This document shows positions 37,925 to 47,499 of a stretch of DNA of 64,000 bases, one piece after another. The position numbers and the translations under genes were made by a program. Numbering within the stretch: position 1 is the stretch's first letter; each line of letters starts with the position of its first letter. The notes under the pieces were generated by a model that saw only the letters and a list, made by a program, of their open reading frames with translations, was not told the origin of the DNA and ran no database searches. The stretch comes from JBGSKY01 sp041740995 (GTDB lineage: Bacteria; Planctomycetota; Planctomycetia; Pirellulales; Pirellulaceae): positions 1-64,000 of the forward strand of contig JBGSKY010000236.1 in the NCBI GenBank assembly GCA_041740995.1, read 5' to 3'.

Positions 37925-40900
37925 ATGAAAAACTGCCCTAATTGCAATCATGACCTGAACGACGAAGCCCTATCGTGCGATCAGTGCGGTCATGAAATTG
38001 TCGCTAGCCAATCCGATCCGAGCACATTGAGATCGGTTGGTAGTATCGACGACACGATCGATGCGACCGATGGTCTTGGATTTGACGACTTGATCGAAGG
38101 CGATGATGCGGAAGAATCACTTGAAGTGGTCGATTTGCCGCCTGTTGATGAAGAATTGACAGTCACTAGTCAGGGGACGTTGATTGAGGAACCGAGCGAC
38201 GAGACGGACTTGGAATTTGGAACGTTCGTGTCAAACGAGAGTGCGGCAGACTTGTCGGATCTTCGCGAGACAGTGCAGCTTGATGTTGATGGAAATGGCG
38301 ACGGGTCCAGTCCGTCAGGCATCGTTGGCGACAATCAAGCGACCTTCGCCGTCGAGGTGAACGATTTCGACGAGGGCGAAATTCCGGCTGATCAAGTCAA
38401 AGATGATTCGAAGATCGGTGAAACTGTCGAATTCGGATCCGAGGGGGCCTTGGTTCCTTCCGACGGGGACGCGACGATTGTATTTGCTGACAGCGACGCT
38501 GCCGAAGCGGCTGCGATCGACAAAACAGTTGAATTCGGTACATCGGCAACTGATCATGCGACGGTTTCAGTGGGAGAATCCGGGACCGAAGGTCGGCTGC
38601 ACCGAATGTGGGAAGGTGCCGCTGGTTCGAGCGCCAACCCGATGCACTCCTTGCAAGCGGTCAGCATGGAAGCGTCCGAAGCGATCTTTGAACGTGTCGC
38701 AGTGCGAAAGGTCAGTGACGCAAATTCGCCAGCACGGAGCGACGCTGACTATCAAATTATCAATAAGCTTGGTGAAGGCGCGATGGGGCTGGTCTTCACT
38801 GCTCGTCAAACCGCTGTGGACCGTCTGATTGCGTTCAAAACTGCCAAACCGAACTTTCAAAAGAACGACGATGCACGTCGGCGATTCTTGTATGAAGCTC
38901 AAATCACGGCGGACTTGGATCACTCCAATATCGTTCCAATCCACGAGCTGGGTTTGAGCGAAGATGGAATGCTGTTCTACTCGATGAAGCTGGTAGAAGG
39001 TGACCAGTGGAGCCGCGTTTTGCCGACGAAAACGCGCGAAGAAAATCTGGACATCTTTATGAAGGTCGCAGATGCCGTTGCATTCGCGCACTCCAAAGGA
39101 ATTGTGCATCGGGACTTAAAGCCCGAAAACACAATGCTTGGTCGATTCGGTGAAGTCTTTGTGACTGACTGGGGAACGGCAGTCAACTTCCGAAAAGAGA
39201 CGACCAAACTTGCCGAGACTTGCAAGATGCACGAAACGAAAATCGTCGTCACGGAAAATAAGAGCTTTCGAGTCGGTGACAAAATCGTAATTTTGGATGG
39301 CGAGGAAGTTCACGAGCGCAATGAGATTCGACGGATCGAGGGAAATACGTTCTCGTTGCGGAAAAAACTAACTCGCGACTATCTCGATTTGAAAAATCTG
39401 AAGGTCATCAAAGCGGTCAATATGGCGGGTACGCCGTGCTATATGGCACCGGAAATGGCGAGTCATAATCTTTCGCAGTTGGGACGGACGAGCGATATTT
39501 ATGTCTTGGGCGCGATGTTATATGAAATCGTTACCAATCGGCCACCACACACGGGATCGACCGTAACGCAATGCCTCCGCGCTGCGATGGAAAATGAATT
39601 GGTGGAAACCGATTCGAGCGAAGAAGATGCGTTGCTGCAAATCGCCTTCGTCGCGATGAAATCTGATCCAGCCGATCGTTATAAAAACGTCGAAGAATTA
39701 CAGAATGCGGTCCGCTTGTATCGACGCCATGCGGAAAGTATTGCGCTGACTAAACGCTCCGATGAGTTGCTGCAACGAGCGAATGAAACCGGTGACTATG
39801 AAACATACTCGCGAAGTATGTTCGGTTATCGTGATGCGATCGATTTGTGGCCTGAACACCAAGCAGCACGAACTGGTCTGGCTGAGGCGCGATTAGCGTT
39901 TGGTAAAGAAGCGTTTCGCAAGCGTGACTATGACCTTGTGTTACAAACAGTCGATCAATCGGTACCTGCTGAAGAAACGCTTTACCAACAAGCTCTTGCC
40001 GCCAAAAAGAGCAATGAGAACCGCGAAGCACGTTTGCGATTGTTGCAACGAACGATTGCTGCGGTTGTGCTCTTTGCCGTTGTTGGCCTGTCAGCGCTGT
40101 CGCTATTCGCGTTCGTTCAACGCAGCCGCGCGATCCAGACAGCGACCGAAAATATCGCGCTGGCCGAACAAGAGAAGCTTGCCAAGGAAGCAGCCGTCGC
40201 TTCCAAAATGCTTGCAGAGGAGAAGAAAAAGGAGGCGGATATCTCCGCTGAAATAGCTCGGCAAGCGGCTGCTGAAGCAAACGAGGCGAATCGACAGACT
40301 GGCTTGGCCCTTATGGCTGCCAACGAAGCGAAGCGATTAGAAGAAGAGGCAAAAAAAATCGCTATTGCTGAAAAGGACGCGGCCGACATGGCACGTGCGG
40401 CCGAAAGTGAAGCCAAAGATATTGCCGTGAAAGCCAAAGATTTGGCCGAGCGACGTGCGGTTCAGATCCAATTGGATGACTACAAGGCTTCACTCGCGTT
40501 GGCTAAGTCGCAAATCGAATCGTATGACATCGGAGCTGGGCGTCAAACGCTGACGCGGCTGCAAAATTTGACGTCTGACTTATTCTCAGGACGAATGCCA
40601 AACCTGCAAACGTGGGGTTGGCAACGAATCAATCTGCTCAGTAACGCCGACCTGCCCAAAGCAGAACTGACCGGCAACCCGGTCGGAACCAGTATTGCGT
40701 CTGCCACCAACCGAATTGCGATTGCGACCGACAATGGTGGAATTGAAGTCTTCGAACTTGGGGCAGGAGGATTTACAAAGCTTGATCAATTAGTCGAACC
40801 TGAAGCAGTCATCTCGACGGTTGCAATCGCTCCTAATGGTGATGCAATTGCTTTTTCTTACGTCCGCAACGAGATAAGTAAACTTGCGTACTGGAAACTT

Positions 40901-43603
40901 GGCGACAAGGTCGCTAGCGATGTTGTTTCTGCAGAGAATCGCAACTTTCAACACTTAGCATTTAGCGCTGATGGCACAAAACTCGTCGGTGGGATCAACA
41001 ATGGAATGTGGATCTGGTCGATTGGTGATCGCTGGTTGGAGCAACAAGCATCAGTGAAAAGAATTGATAAAGTCCGCGGTCAGTTGATCGGGATTCAAGC
41101 GATCGATAACAATCAATATCTACTGACTGTCGATTTTCAAAACAATCGCTCGCTGCGTTGGATGGACGTTCGCAACGGAACTGCTGAACCAGTCGAGTTA
41201 CCCAGCGGTTTGGACGGTTTGTTGAGCTGTGCAGCGGTGCTGCCCAACAATCAGCTAGCCGTAGCGCTCACCGACAACCGATTGTTAGTTGGGGCGTTGG
41301 ATGCGTCGCATTCTAAGGTCAATGATGCGGTCGAGTTAGAAAAACGCCATCGTGCAGCGGTGACGTCGATTGCTATTGATGGCAAGAATCAGATGGTGAC
41401 CGCTAGCATTGCCGAACCAGCGGCCCATGTATGGAGTTTCGAAAATGGACAGTGGCGATACAAGACGCCTCTTGCCGCGACGGCAGACAACTTGGTCAGC
41501 GTAGCTTTCGCTGTCGATGGGCAAGTGGTCGGTGTCGACAAGCAAGCCACGACGGTCGCTTGGAGTATCGATCGTCAGCTTCAGCGAAATCGATTGCAAC
41601 GAGTTGATCAAGAGGAAAAGCCGACCAACTATTTCGCACCAGTCGAGTATGTGGCGGCGAACAACTTCGACGGTTCCGCGTTAGCGATCGACCGAAATGG
41701 AGTCGTGGACCTGTTCAGTTTAGTCGATGGGAAATCGCAACGATTCGACGAGGAACGTTGGAGCTATATCGGCCACACTCCAGGCGCTGTGCTTGTTGAC
41801 TCGGCCGTTGATACTGAACAAGGCATGTTGGTTACGGCCGCTGATTTGAAGTCCGCGGATCGTCGATATCTGAGCGACAATGAACAAGATTGGGAGTTCT
41901 GCGTTTGGGATTTACGTTCGGGTGAAATGCTACGACGCTGGTCGGCCGCTAATTTCAAAGCCGATACCGATAGCGAACCGGAACTAATCGAACAGCGAAT
42001 TTCGTTGATCGATCGCGGACGTTCGATTCTTTTTGCAAGCGATTCACAAACGAGAATCGCTTCCATTGCAAGCGGACAAGAAGTGCTTCGCAAGACCGAT
42101 TTCGGAACGTATTTCGCTGTGCCTAATCCGAAGAATCCATCAATGGTTATGCTTGTCAAACGCTCCGGCGCTGTACGTCTGCTGGACGTCGCAGATTTGA
42201 GCAGTTGGGACAGACCAGAAAATCGCGATTTCCGGCTTGCGAATGCCAGCGAGGTTCCATTGAAAGGTGTTTGGTCGGAAGACGGCAAACATTTTTACAT
42301 GGCATTTAATAGTGGTGGTTTGGCCGTGTGGGAGCTATCGAGCAGCGGACTAAATCTGAGATGGTCGTCACGATCACTCGAAAGTATTAATAGTGAGTCG
42401 AAACTTGTTGAGCGATTGAGCTCGCCCACCAATCGGACTTCTTCACACCTAAATATCGATCTGATTGTGCAGCAGTCTGATCGCTTCGATACCTTACATG
42501 TTGCTGTTCGAAATCGAAGTAGCGAGCCAACGACAACACAACTTGTTCTGAAGTTTAGTCGCGACGACTTTAAGCCGGAACTGGTCAAAGATGAGACAAC
42601 TCAAGATATTCGGTGGCTACGAAATACGGGCGGAAGTCAGCCTCAATTCACAGCTGATCTACATGACGTGCTTTTTGTTGACAGCCAAAACGTCAGCGAT
42701 TTGCATCGAATGCGCGACCAAACCTTCGTTGTCAGCAAGGCAGCACGAGCGTATCGATTAGTTGACGGAAAGGTTTCATTCGATTCGTTCGGTCGATCTG
42801 CATTGCGATCCGCGAGCGGCGCGCGAGACAGCAAAACAGTCTATGCCCAACTTGCCGACGACAGCTTGTGGCGATTCACTTATACACAAGACGCTGGTCC
42901 AAAATGGGAACGATTGGAATACTCCAAACCAGGAACACGTGAGCTCAAACTATCGCCCGATGGAAGTCAGCTTCTCCTGATCGGCGAGCAAAACGCTACT
43001 TTGGTCAATACACTTTCGGGGCAAACGCTGCATGAGTTCGATTCTTGCTTGGGTGCAGGTTGGGATCCGCAGCATGAAACGCGATTGGCAGTCTGTGCCA
43101 GCGACGGTGTGCTGTTGCTCTATCACGATGGGGAAATGCAAACTCTTAAGAACAAAGTTGCGACAGGCGGCGACCGCAAGGTCGTCGACGTTCAGTTCTT
43201 CAACGAGTCTTGGTCTGGTGGCGAATCGGAAATTCGTCAGCACTTAATCATTTTGACGGAAGCTTCGGATTCAGCCGAAGTCAGCTTTGTTGCGATTGAT
43301 GAATTGCCGAAGGACTTGCAAATCGTCGAGCGTGAATCAGTGCCGCAATTAAGTGTTGCAAAAGGTTCCAAGTTGGTTGCGTCGCCGAACGAAGACATTT
43401 TCGTAACAGGCAGTCCAAGCGGAACTGTCACGGCATGGTTTTGTTCGCCAACTTGGGCAGCTCCTAATCAGCTTTTCGATCTCGAAGGTCATCGTGGAGC
43501 GGCGATTACGTGCGTGGCATTTACCGCTGATGGAAAGACACTCATTACTGCCGACGAAAAGAATCGGTTGTACGCGTGGATGTCGTCCGATCCGAAAAAG
43601 TAA
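37925..43603 (+). CDS. Giant receptor-like Ser/Thr protein kinase with zinc ribbon and beta-propeller
   Basis: The 1,892-residue protein starts with a zinc ribbon (CPNC...CDQC), then about 250 acidic residues. The kinase domain (about 278-600) has LGEGAMG, the Lys in IAFKTAK, HRDLKPEN (395 onward), DWG in place of DFG (415) and APE (508). DWG to APE spans about 93 residues instead of the usual 20-25 because of an insertion in the activation loop. A single membrane helix (about 709-731) and an Ala/Glu/Lys coiled coil (about 735-852) follow. About 1,000 residues of WD40-like beta-propeller repeats (VAIAPNGDAIAF, CVAFTADGKTLITAD) complete the protein and would face the periplasm. Planctomycetes have many such kinases. 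It is 75 bp behind the giant repeat gene and may be co-transcribed. The catalytic residues are present, so it is probably active. Confidence 0.92.
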   Translation: MKNCPNCNHDLNDEALSCDQCGHEIVASQSDPSTLRSVGSIDDTIDATDGLGFDDLIEGDDAEESLEVVDLPPVDEELTVTSQGTLIEEPSDETDLEFGTFVSNESAADLSDLRETVQLDVDGNGDGSSPSGIVGDNQATFAVEVNDFDEGEIPADQVKDDSKIGETVEFGSEGALVPSDGDATIVFADSDAAEAAAIDKTVEFGTSATDHATVSVGESGTEGRLHRMWEGAAGSSANPMHSLQAVSMEASEAIFERVAVRKVSDANSPARSDADYQIINKLGEGAMGLVFTARQTAVDRLIAFKTAKPNFQKNDDARRRFLYEAQITADLDHSNIVPIHELGLSEDGMLFYSMKLVEGDQWSRVLPTKTREENLDIFMKVADAVAFAHSKGIVHRDLKPENTMLGRFGEVFVTDWGTAVNFRKETTKLAETCKMHETKIVVTENKSFRVGDKIVILDGEEVHERNEIRRIEGNTFSLRKKLTRDYLDLKNLKVIKAVNMAGTPCYMAPEMASHNLSQLGRTSDIYVLGAMLYEIVTNRPPHTGSTVTQCLRAAMENELVETDSSEEDALLQIAFVAMKSDPADRYKNVEELQNAVRLYRRHAESIALTKRSDELLQRANETGDYETYSRSMFGYRDAIDLWPEHQAARTGLAEARLAFGKEAFRKRDYDLVLQTVDQSVPAEETLYQQALAAKKSNENREARLRLLQRTIAAVVLFAVVGLSALSLFAFVQRSRAIQTATENIALAEQEKLAKEAAVASKMLAEEKKKEADISAEIARQAAAEANEANRQTGLALMAANEAKRLEEEAKKIAIAEKDAADMARAAESEAKDIAVKAKDLAERRAVQIQLDDYKASLALAKSQIESYDIGAGRQTLTRLQNLTSDLFSGRMPNLQTWGWQRINLLSNADLPKAELTGNPVGTSIASATNRIAIATDNGGIEVFELGAGGFTKLDQLVEPEAVISTVAIAPNGDAIAFSYVRNEISKLAYWKLGDKVASDVVSAENRNFQHLAFSADGTKLVGGINNGMWIWSIGDRWLEQQASVKRIDKVRGQLIGIQAIDNNQYLLTVDFQNNRSLRWMDVRNGTAEPVELPSGLDGLLSCAAVLPNNQLAVALTDNRLLVGALDASHSKVNDAVELEKRHRAAVTSIAIDGKNQMVTASIAEPAAHVWSFENGQWRYKTPLAATADNLVSVAFAVDGQVVGVDKQATTVAWSIDRQLQRNRLQRVDQEEKPTNYFAPVEYVAANNFDGSALAIDRNGVVDLFSLVDGKSQRFDEERWSYIGHTPGAVLVDSAVDTEQGMLVTAADLKSADRRYLSDNEQDWEFCVWDLRSGEMLRRWSAANFKADTDSEPELIEQRISLIDRGRSILFASDSQTRIASIASGQEVLRKTDFGTYFAVPNPKNPSMVMLVKRSGAVRLLDVADLSSWDRPENRDFRLANASEVPLKGVWSEDGKHFYMAFNSGGLAVWELSSSGLNLRWSSRSLESINSESKLVERLSSPTNRTSSHLNIDLIVQQSDRFDTLHVAVRNRSSEPTTTQLVLKFSRDDFKPELVKDETTQDIRWLRNTGGSQPQFTADLHDVLFVDSQNVSDLHRMRDQTFVVSKAARAYRLVDGKVSFDSFGRSALRSASGARDSKTVYAQLADDSLWRFTYTQDAGPKWERLEYSKPGTRELKLSPDGSQLLLIGEQNATLVNTLSGQTLHEFDSCLGAGWDPQHETRLAVCASDGVLLLYHDGEMQTLKNKVATGGDRKVVDVQFFNESWSGGESEIRQHLIILTEASDSAEVSFVAIDELPKDLQIVERESVPQLSVAKGSKLVASPNEDIFVTGSPSGTVTAWFCSPTWAAPNQLFDLEGHRGAAITCVAFTADGKTLITADEKNRLYAWMSSDPKK

Positions 43604-43658
43604 CGAGGTTAACCTTCTGGTATTTTGCGAGACTGAGCTGCTTAGAAACTCAATTTGA

Positions 43659-44276
43659 TCACAACAAAAGAAAGTTTTTGAGCAGCTTCAGCCCATTGGT
43701 TTGGCTCTTTTCCGGATGGAATTGAGTCGCGAAGAGATTGCTGCGTCGAATGGCTGCGCAGAACTCGCCACCGTAATCAGATGTTAGCCAAAGGTCTGCT
43801 TGATCTTTTGGCTGGCAAAAGTAGCTGTGTACAAAATAGAAAAACGGTTGCTCAGCGATTCCTTGCATTAGCGGGTCGTTGCTTTGGCGACTGGTGACGC
43901 TGTTCCAGCCCATGTGAGGCACCTTTAGTTCTGGGGCGATATTGAATCGGCGCACCGAGCCGGCAAGAATGCCTAATCCGGGTTGCAGCCCGTTTTCCTC
44001 GCCGGATTCAAAAAGCAATTGTAAGCCAAGACAGATCCCCAAAAACGGTTTGTCCGATGAGGCTACGTCCTGGATGACGCTGACCAAATCGCGACGTTTT
44101 AGCTCGTTCATCGCGTCGCCGAACGAACCGACCCCGGGCAGTATTACTTTGTCAGCCGACTTAATCGAAGTAGGTTGATCGGTTACGATAGCAGTGCCGC
44201 CAACGGATTCGATCGCCTTTTGAACGCTGCGCAAATTGCCCATTTGATAATCGATAATTGCAACGGTGCAGCTCAT
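43659..44276 (-). CDS. hisH: Imidazole glycerol phosphate synthase, glutaminase subunit HisH
   Basis: The 205-residue protein is a class I glutamine amidotransferase of normal HisH length. It shows IDYQMGNLRSVQKA at the start, LPGVGSFGDAM, the nucleophile elbow GICLGLQLLF with Cys82, and QFHPEKS with His187 and Glu189, completing the triad. It supplies ammonia to HisF in histidine biosynthesis. No hisF, hisA or other his gene is adjacent, so the partner lies elsewhere. It converges on the kinase gene (55 bp gap) and is divergent from the sulfatase. Confidence 0.95.
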   Translation of the reverse strand: MSCTVAIIDYQMGNLRSVQKAIESVGGTAIVTDQPTSIKSADKVILPGVGSFGDAMNELKRRDLVSVIQDVASSDKPFLGICLGLQLLFESGEENGLQPGLGILAGSVRRFNIAPELKVPHMGWNSVTSRQSNDPLMQGIAEQPFFYFVHSYFCQPKDQADLWLTSDYGGEFCAAIRRSNLFATQFHPEKSQTNGLKLLKNFLLL

Positions 44277-44498
44277 GAAGTAGTTCTTTTAAGGTTTTAG
44301 TTGCCCATCATTGTTCGAATCTCTTGAGACTCGAATAAAACTCGAAGTCAGCCGGTTGGAGACTGAACCATCGATAGTTTCGGACACGGGAAATGATCAC
44401 CAAGTTCGCGTTGGGCTACAATTACAATTTGGACTCAAACGCAAAATAGTTGCTTTGTTTGCGAGCCAACTTCGCAGTTACAACCTGAAAGCTTCGCA

Positions 44499-46298
44499 AT
44501 GTCAAATCAATCGCTCAAAATCTTACTCATCTTTTCAATTCTGTTGACAGAGGTTGTTGGTTTTCTAGCACCAACTTCGCTGGCTGCCCCAGGAGATAGG
44601 CCGAACGTCTTGCTGATAGTGACCGACGATCAGGGGTGGGGTGATATTGGCAGTCACGGAAATACCAATTTTCAAACTCCAAACATGGATCGATTGGCCG
44701 TCGAAGGAGCGAGGTTTGAGAACTTTTATGTCTGTCCAGTTTGCTCGCCAACAAGATGTGAAATCCTGACTGGTCGATATCATCAGCGATGCGGAGTCAC
44801 GGGCGTCAGTCGCGGTGAAGAGCGAATCAACCTTGACGAACGAACTATGGCCGATGTCTTCCAATCAGCAGGCTATCGGACGGCACTTTTTGGAAAATGG
44901 CACAGCGGGACTCAGCATCCCTACCATCCGAATAATCGTGGGTTTGACGAATTTTATGGCTTCACTTCTGGCCATTGGGGGCACTATTTTTCTCCTCGAC
45001 TGGATCATAACGGCGTAGTCGTTGAGGGCAAAGGATATTTAAGCGACGATTTCACTGACCACGCGATCGATTTTGCAAAAGACCAGTCGCAACCGTTTTT
45101 TACAATGCTCGCCTACAATTCGCCACATTCACCGATGCAGGTTCCCGATCGATGGTGGAACGAGTTTGCTGAAAGTCCGATTGATAGTCGAGCCACCAAT
45201 CCAAATCGGGAAGATATTGTATTCACTCGCGCCGCCTTGGCCATGGTCGCAAACTTAGATTGGAATATTGGTCGCATACTCGATGCTTTTGCAAGTGATG
45301 GGACGCTCGATAATACAATCATCGTTTTTATGAGCGACAATGGACCCAATAGCGAACGATACAATGATGGCTTGAAAGGAAAGAAGGGCAGCGTCGACGA
45401 AGGCGGTGTTCGAAGTCCGCTTTTTATTCGCCATCCCAGAAGTACTAAACCTGGGACCGTTGTCCAGCAACTCTCCGGTGCAGTCGATTTGTTACCGACG
45501 CTTGCCCAGTTATGTCAGATTCCATTGGCCGGCCAATCTCCAAGCAAGCCGTTCGACGGGATTTCCTTGAAAGGCCAGTTGGGAAACTCAGACGCAGAAG
45601 CGAAGTCCGAGCGATCGGTTTGGTCGATTTGGAATCGCAAGCACGCACTACGATCAGATCACTTCTTGTTGGTCGATAACGGCGAACTGTTTGATCTGGC
45701 AAAAGACAGAGGTCAAAAGACGAATGTCGCGTCCGCGCATCCGGACAAGCTTGTCGCGATGCGAAACGAGTTGGAGTCGTGCATGGCGATTTCGCAGGCT
45801 TCACAAAATAATTTACGCCCTTTCACGCTTGGGTTTGCAATAGACCAACCCGATCATCTACCCGCCCGAGACGCCGACTTGATTGGCGGTGTGAAATATT
45901 CGTCGATACATCCCAACTGTTCTTACCTTACGAACTGGAAAAACTCTCAGGATCAAATCATTTGGCACGTTGAGATTCTAGATTCCGGAAGCTACATGTT
46001 TGACGTTTACTACAATTGCGATCCGGAGTCTGTCGGATTGCCGATTGAGCTAACGGCGAAAAGCAGTACCACTTCGCAGTCGGTGCAATTCCAGTTCGCG
46101 GCACCATCGCAGTCACCAATAATCGGTGCCGCTGAAGACCGAGTTCCACGATCGGAATCGTACTGGAAAAATTTCTCGAGGTTCGAGATTGGCTCAATCG
46201 ACATCGAGAAAGGCAATTGCGAGCTGGTGTTGAGTGCGAACGTTCCCGAAGGAAAAAACGTAGCGGAGATCGCCTTGTTAGTTGTTACACGTCGTTAA
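44499..46298 (+). CDS. Secreted sulfatase (arylsulfatase type)
   Basis: The 599-residue protein has a signal peptide (ILLIFSILLTEVVGFLAP, cut near SLAA). The alkaline-phosphatase-like sulfatase fold follows: metal site TDDQGWGD (Asp43, Asp44), then the formylglycine motif CSPTR with Cys82 as the residue oxidised by the maturase, GKWH and a late FMSDNGP. Residues from about 450 form an extra beta-rich C-terminal domain, perhaps carbohydrate-binding like those on fucosidases and sulfatases. Marine planctomycetes use many sulfatases to desulfate algal polysaccharides; the particular substrate is not readable here. No glycosidase is adjacent. Confidence 0.93.
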   Translation: MSNQSLKILLIFSILLTEVVGFLAPTSLAAPGDRPNVLLIVTDDQGWGDIGSHGNTNFQTPNMDRLAVEGARFENFYVCPVCSPTRCEILTGRYHQRCGVTGVSRGEERINLDERTMADVFQSAGYRTALFGKWHSGTQHPYHPNNRGFDEFYGFTSGHWGHYFSPRLDHNGVVVEGKGYLSDDFTDHAIDFAKDQSQPFFTMLAYNSPHSPMQVPDRWWNEFAESPIDSRATNPNREDIVFTRAALAMVANLDWNIGRILDAFASDGTLDNTIIVFMSDNGPNSERYNDGLKGKKGSVDEGGVRSPLFIRHPRSTKPGTVVQQLSGAVDLLPTLAQLCQIPLAGQSPSKPFDGISLKGQLGNSDAEAKSERSVWSIWNRKHALRSDHFLLVDNGELFDLAKDRGQKTNVASAHPDKLVAMRNELESCMAISQASQNNLRPFTLGFAIDQPDHLPARDADLIGGVKYSSIHPNCSYLTNWKNSQDQIIWHVEILDSGSYMFDVYYNCDPESVGLPIELTAKSSTTSQSVQFQFAAPSQSPIIGAAEDRVPRSESYWKNFSRFEIGSIDIEKGNCELVLSANVPEGKNVAEIALLVVTRR

Positions 46299-46387
46299 CC
46301 TGGGTCGCAATTCCTTATGATGTCTTTTGCTGTCCGCTGATCGCAATTGACGTCGCTAGCTTATTTTTCAAAGCTGTTTTTCTCTGA

Positions 46388-47404
46388 ATGAAGAAGTACG
46401 AAAAACGATTTTCTAGCGCGGGGACGCGCTTGTTCGAACCGGCCGATATCGAATCAATCATCGAACTCTTGAGTGGTGGTGGAATTGTTGGGTTACCTAG
46501 TGAAACTGTCTACGGACTGGCGGCTGATGCAACCAATGAACTAGCGGTGCAGAAGATTTTTCTCGCCAAAGAGCGTCCGGTGACTAATCCATTGATTGTT
46601 CATTGCAGTTCAGTTGAACAACTCTTGGCCTACGCGTCGGTCGACCATCAATGGGTCTATGATTGCCTTGCGGCCTTTTGTCCTGGGCCGCTTTCGTTCG
46701 TTTTGCCTCTTCGCCGCCCGCTTGCCTGTGGTGTCACAGCGGGACTTAGCACTGTAGCGTTTCGAATGCCCAGCCAGACGACGTTCCGCGAGATCTTGTT
46801 GCAATCCGGACTCGTCCTCGCAGCTCCTTCGGCCAATCGTTCCGGAAAACCGAGTGGTACAAGCTGGCAAGCGGTCTTGCATGATCTGGACGGCCGCATG
46901 GACGGCTTGGTTTGCGACGTGGCCTGCCAGTGGGGACTTGAATCAACGGTTATTGATGCGACCACGGACCGTCCGGTACTTCTGCGAGCTGGTGCGATAA
47001 CGCTTGAAGCGTTGCAGAAAATTGCACCTAACGCTGCAGTTGATACGAATCACGAACTGGCGGCGCGATCGCCAGGAACACGCTTTCGACATTATCAACC
47101 GACAGCCAGTGTTGTCTTGTTTGATCGCTTGGACGAGTTGCCGACTTCTACGAGCGCAAAGGCCTTTGGTTTGATATGTGCCTCCACTTTTCATTTCGAA
47201 TCATCACTTCGCGATCGATATCACCTGATCGAAACCTTCGACTCGCTTGATTCTTACGCAAACAAGCTTTTCGACTTTTTTCGTCGCGCAGACTCAGCCG
47301 GTGTCAGCGAGATTCATTGCCAACGAGTTTCTCAATCAGGGCTTGGCCTAGCTATCATGGATCGCCTTTTGCGTGCCAGTCAGGCCGAACAGCTCGAAGA
47401 TTGA
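46388..47404 (+). CDS. L-threonylcarbamoyladenylate synthase (TsaC/Sua5 family)
   Basis: The 338-residue protein makes threonylcarbamoyl-AMP from threonine, bicarbonate and ATP, the first step of t6A modification of tRNAs reading ANN codons. It has the YrdC core (GGGIVGLPSETVYGLAADA, KERPVTNPLIVH, SANRSGKPSGT, STVIDAT) and, after a linker, a C-terminal Sua5 domain beginning near SPGTRFRHYQP. It is therefore the long Sua5 form, not the short TsaC form. The ATG at 46388 begins just before the core. The Nif3-like gene follows about 95 bp downstream. Confidence 0.95.
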   Translation: MKKYEKRFSSAGTRLFEPADIESIIELLSGGGIVGLPSETVYGLAADATNELAVQKIFLAKERPVTNPLIVHCSSVEQLLAYASVDHQWVYDCLAAFCPGPLSFVLPLRRPLACGVTAGLSTVAFRMPSQTTFREILLQSGLVLAAPSANRSGKPSGTSWQAVLHDLDGRMDGLVCDVACQWGLESTVIDATTDRPVLLRAGAITLEALQKIAPNAAVDTNHELAARSPGTRFRHYQPTASVVLFDRLDELPTSTSAKAFGLICASTFHFESSLRDRYHLIETFDSLDSYANKLFDFFRRADSAGVSEIHCQRVSQSGLGLAIMDRLLRASQAEQLED

Positions 47405-47499
47405 GGCGAGTGTTTTGACTTGCGGCCACGACTTATTGCCGTCGATAAAAATTCGTTTGAAGACTCGATCGCAAGATTGACGTTACAATATTGACCATC

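Noticed and set aside
39164..39175. DWG instead of DFG as a sign of a dead kinase
   Set aside because: The metal-binding Asp is kept, the other catalytic residues are present, and DWG is common in planctomycete kinases.
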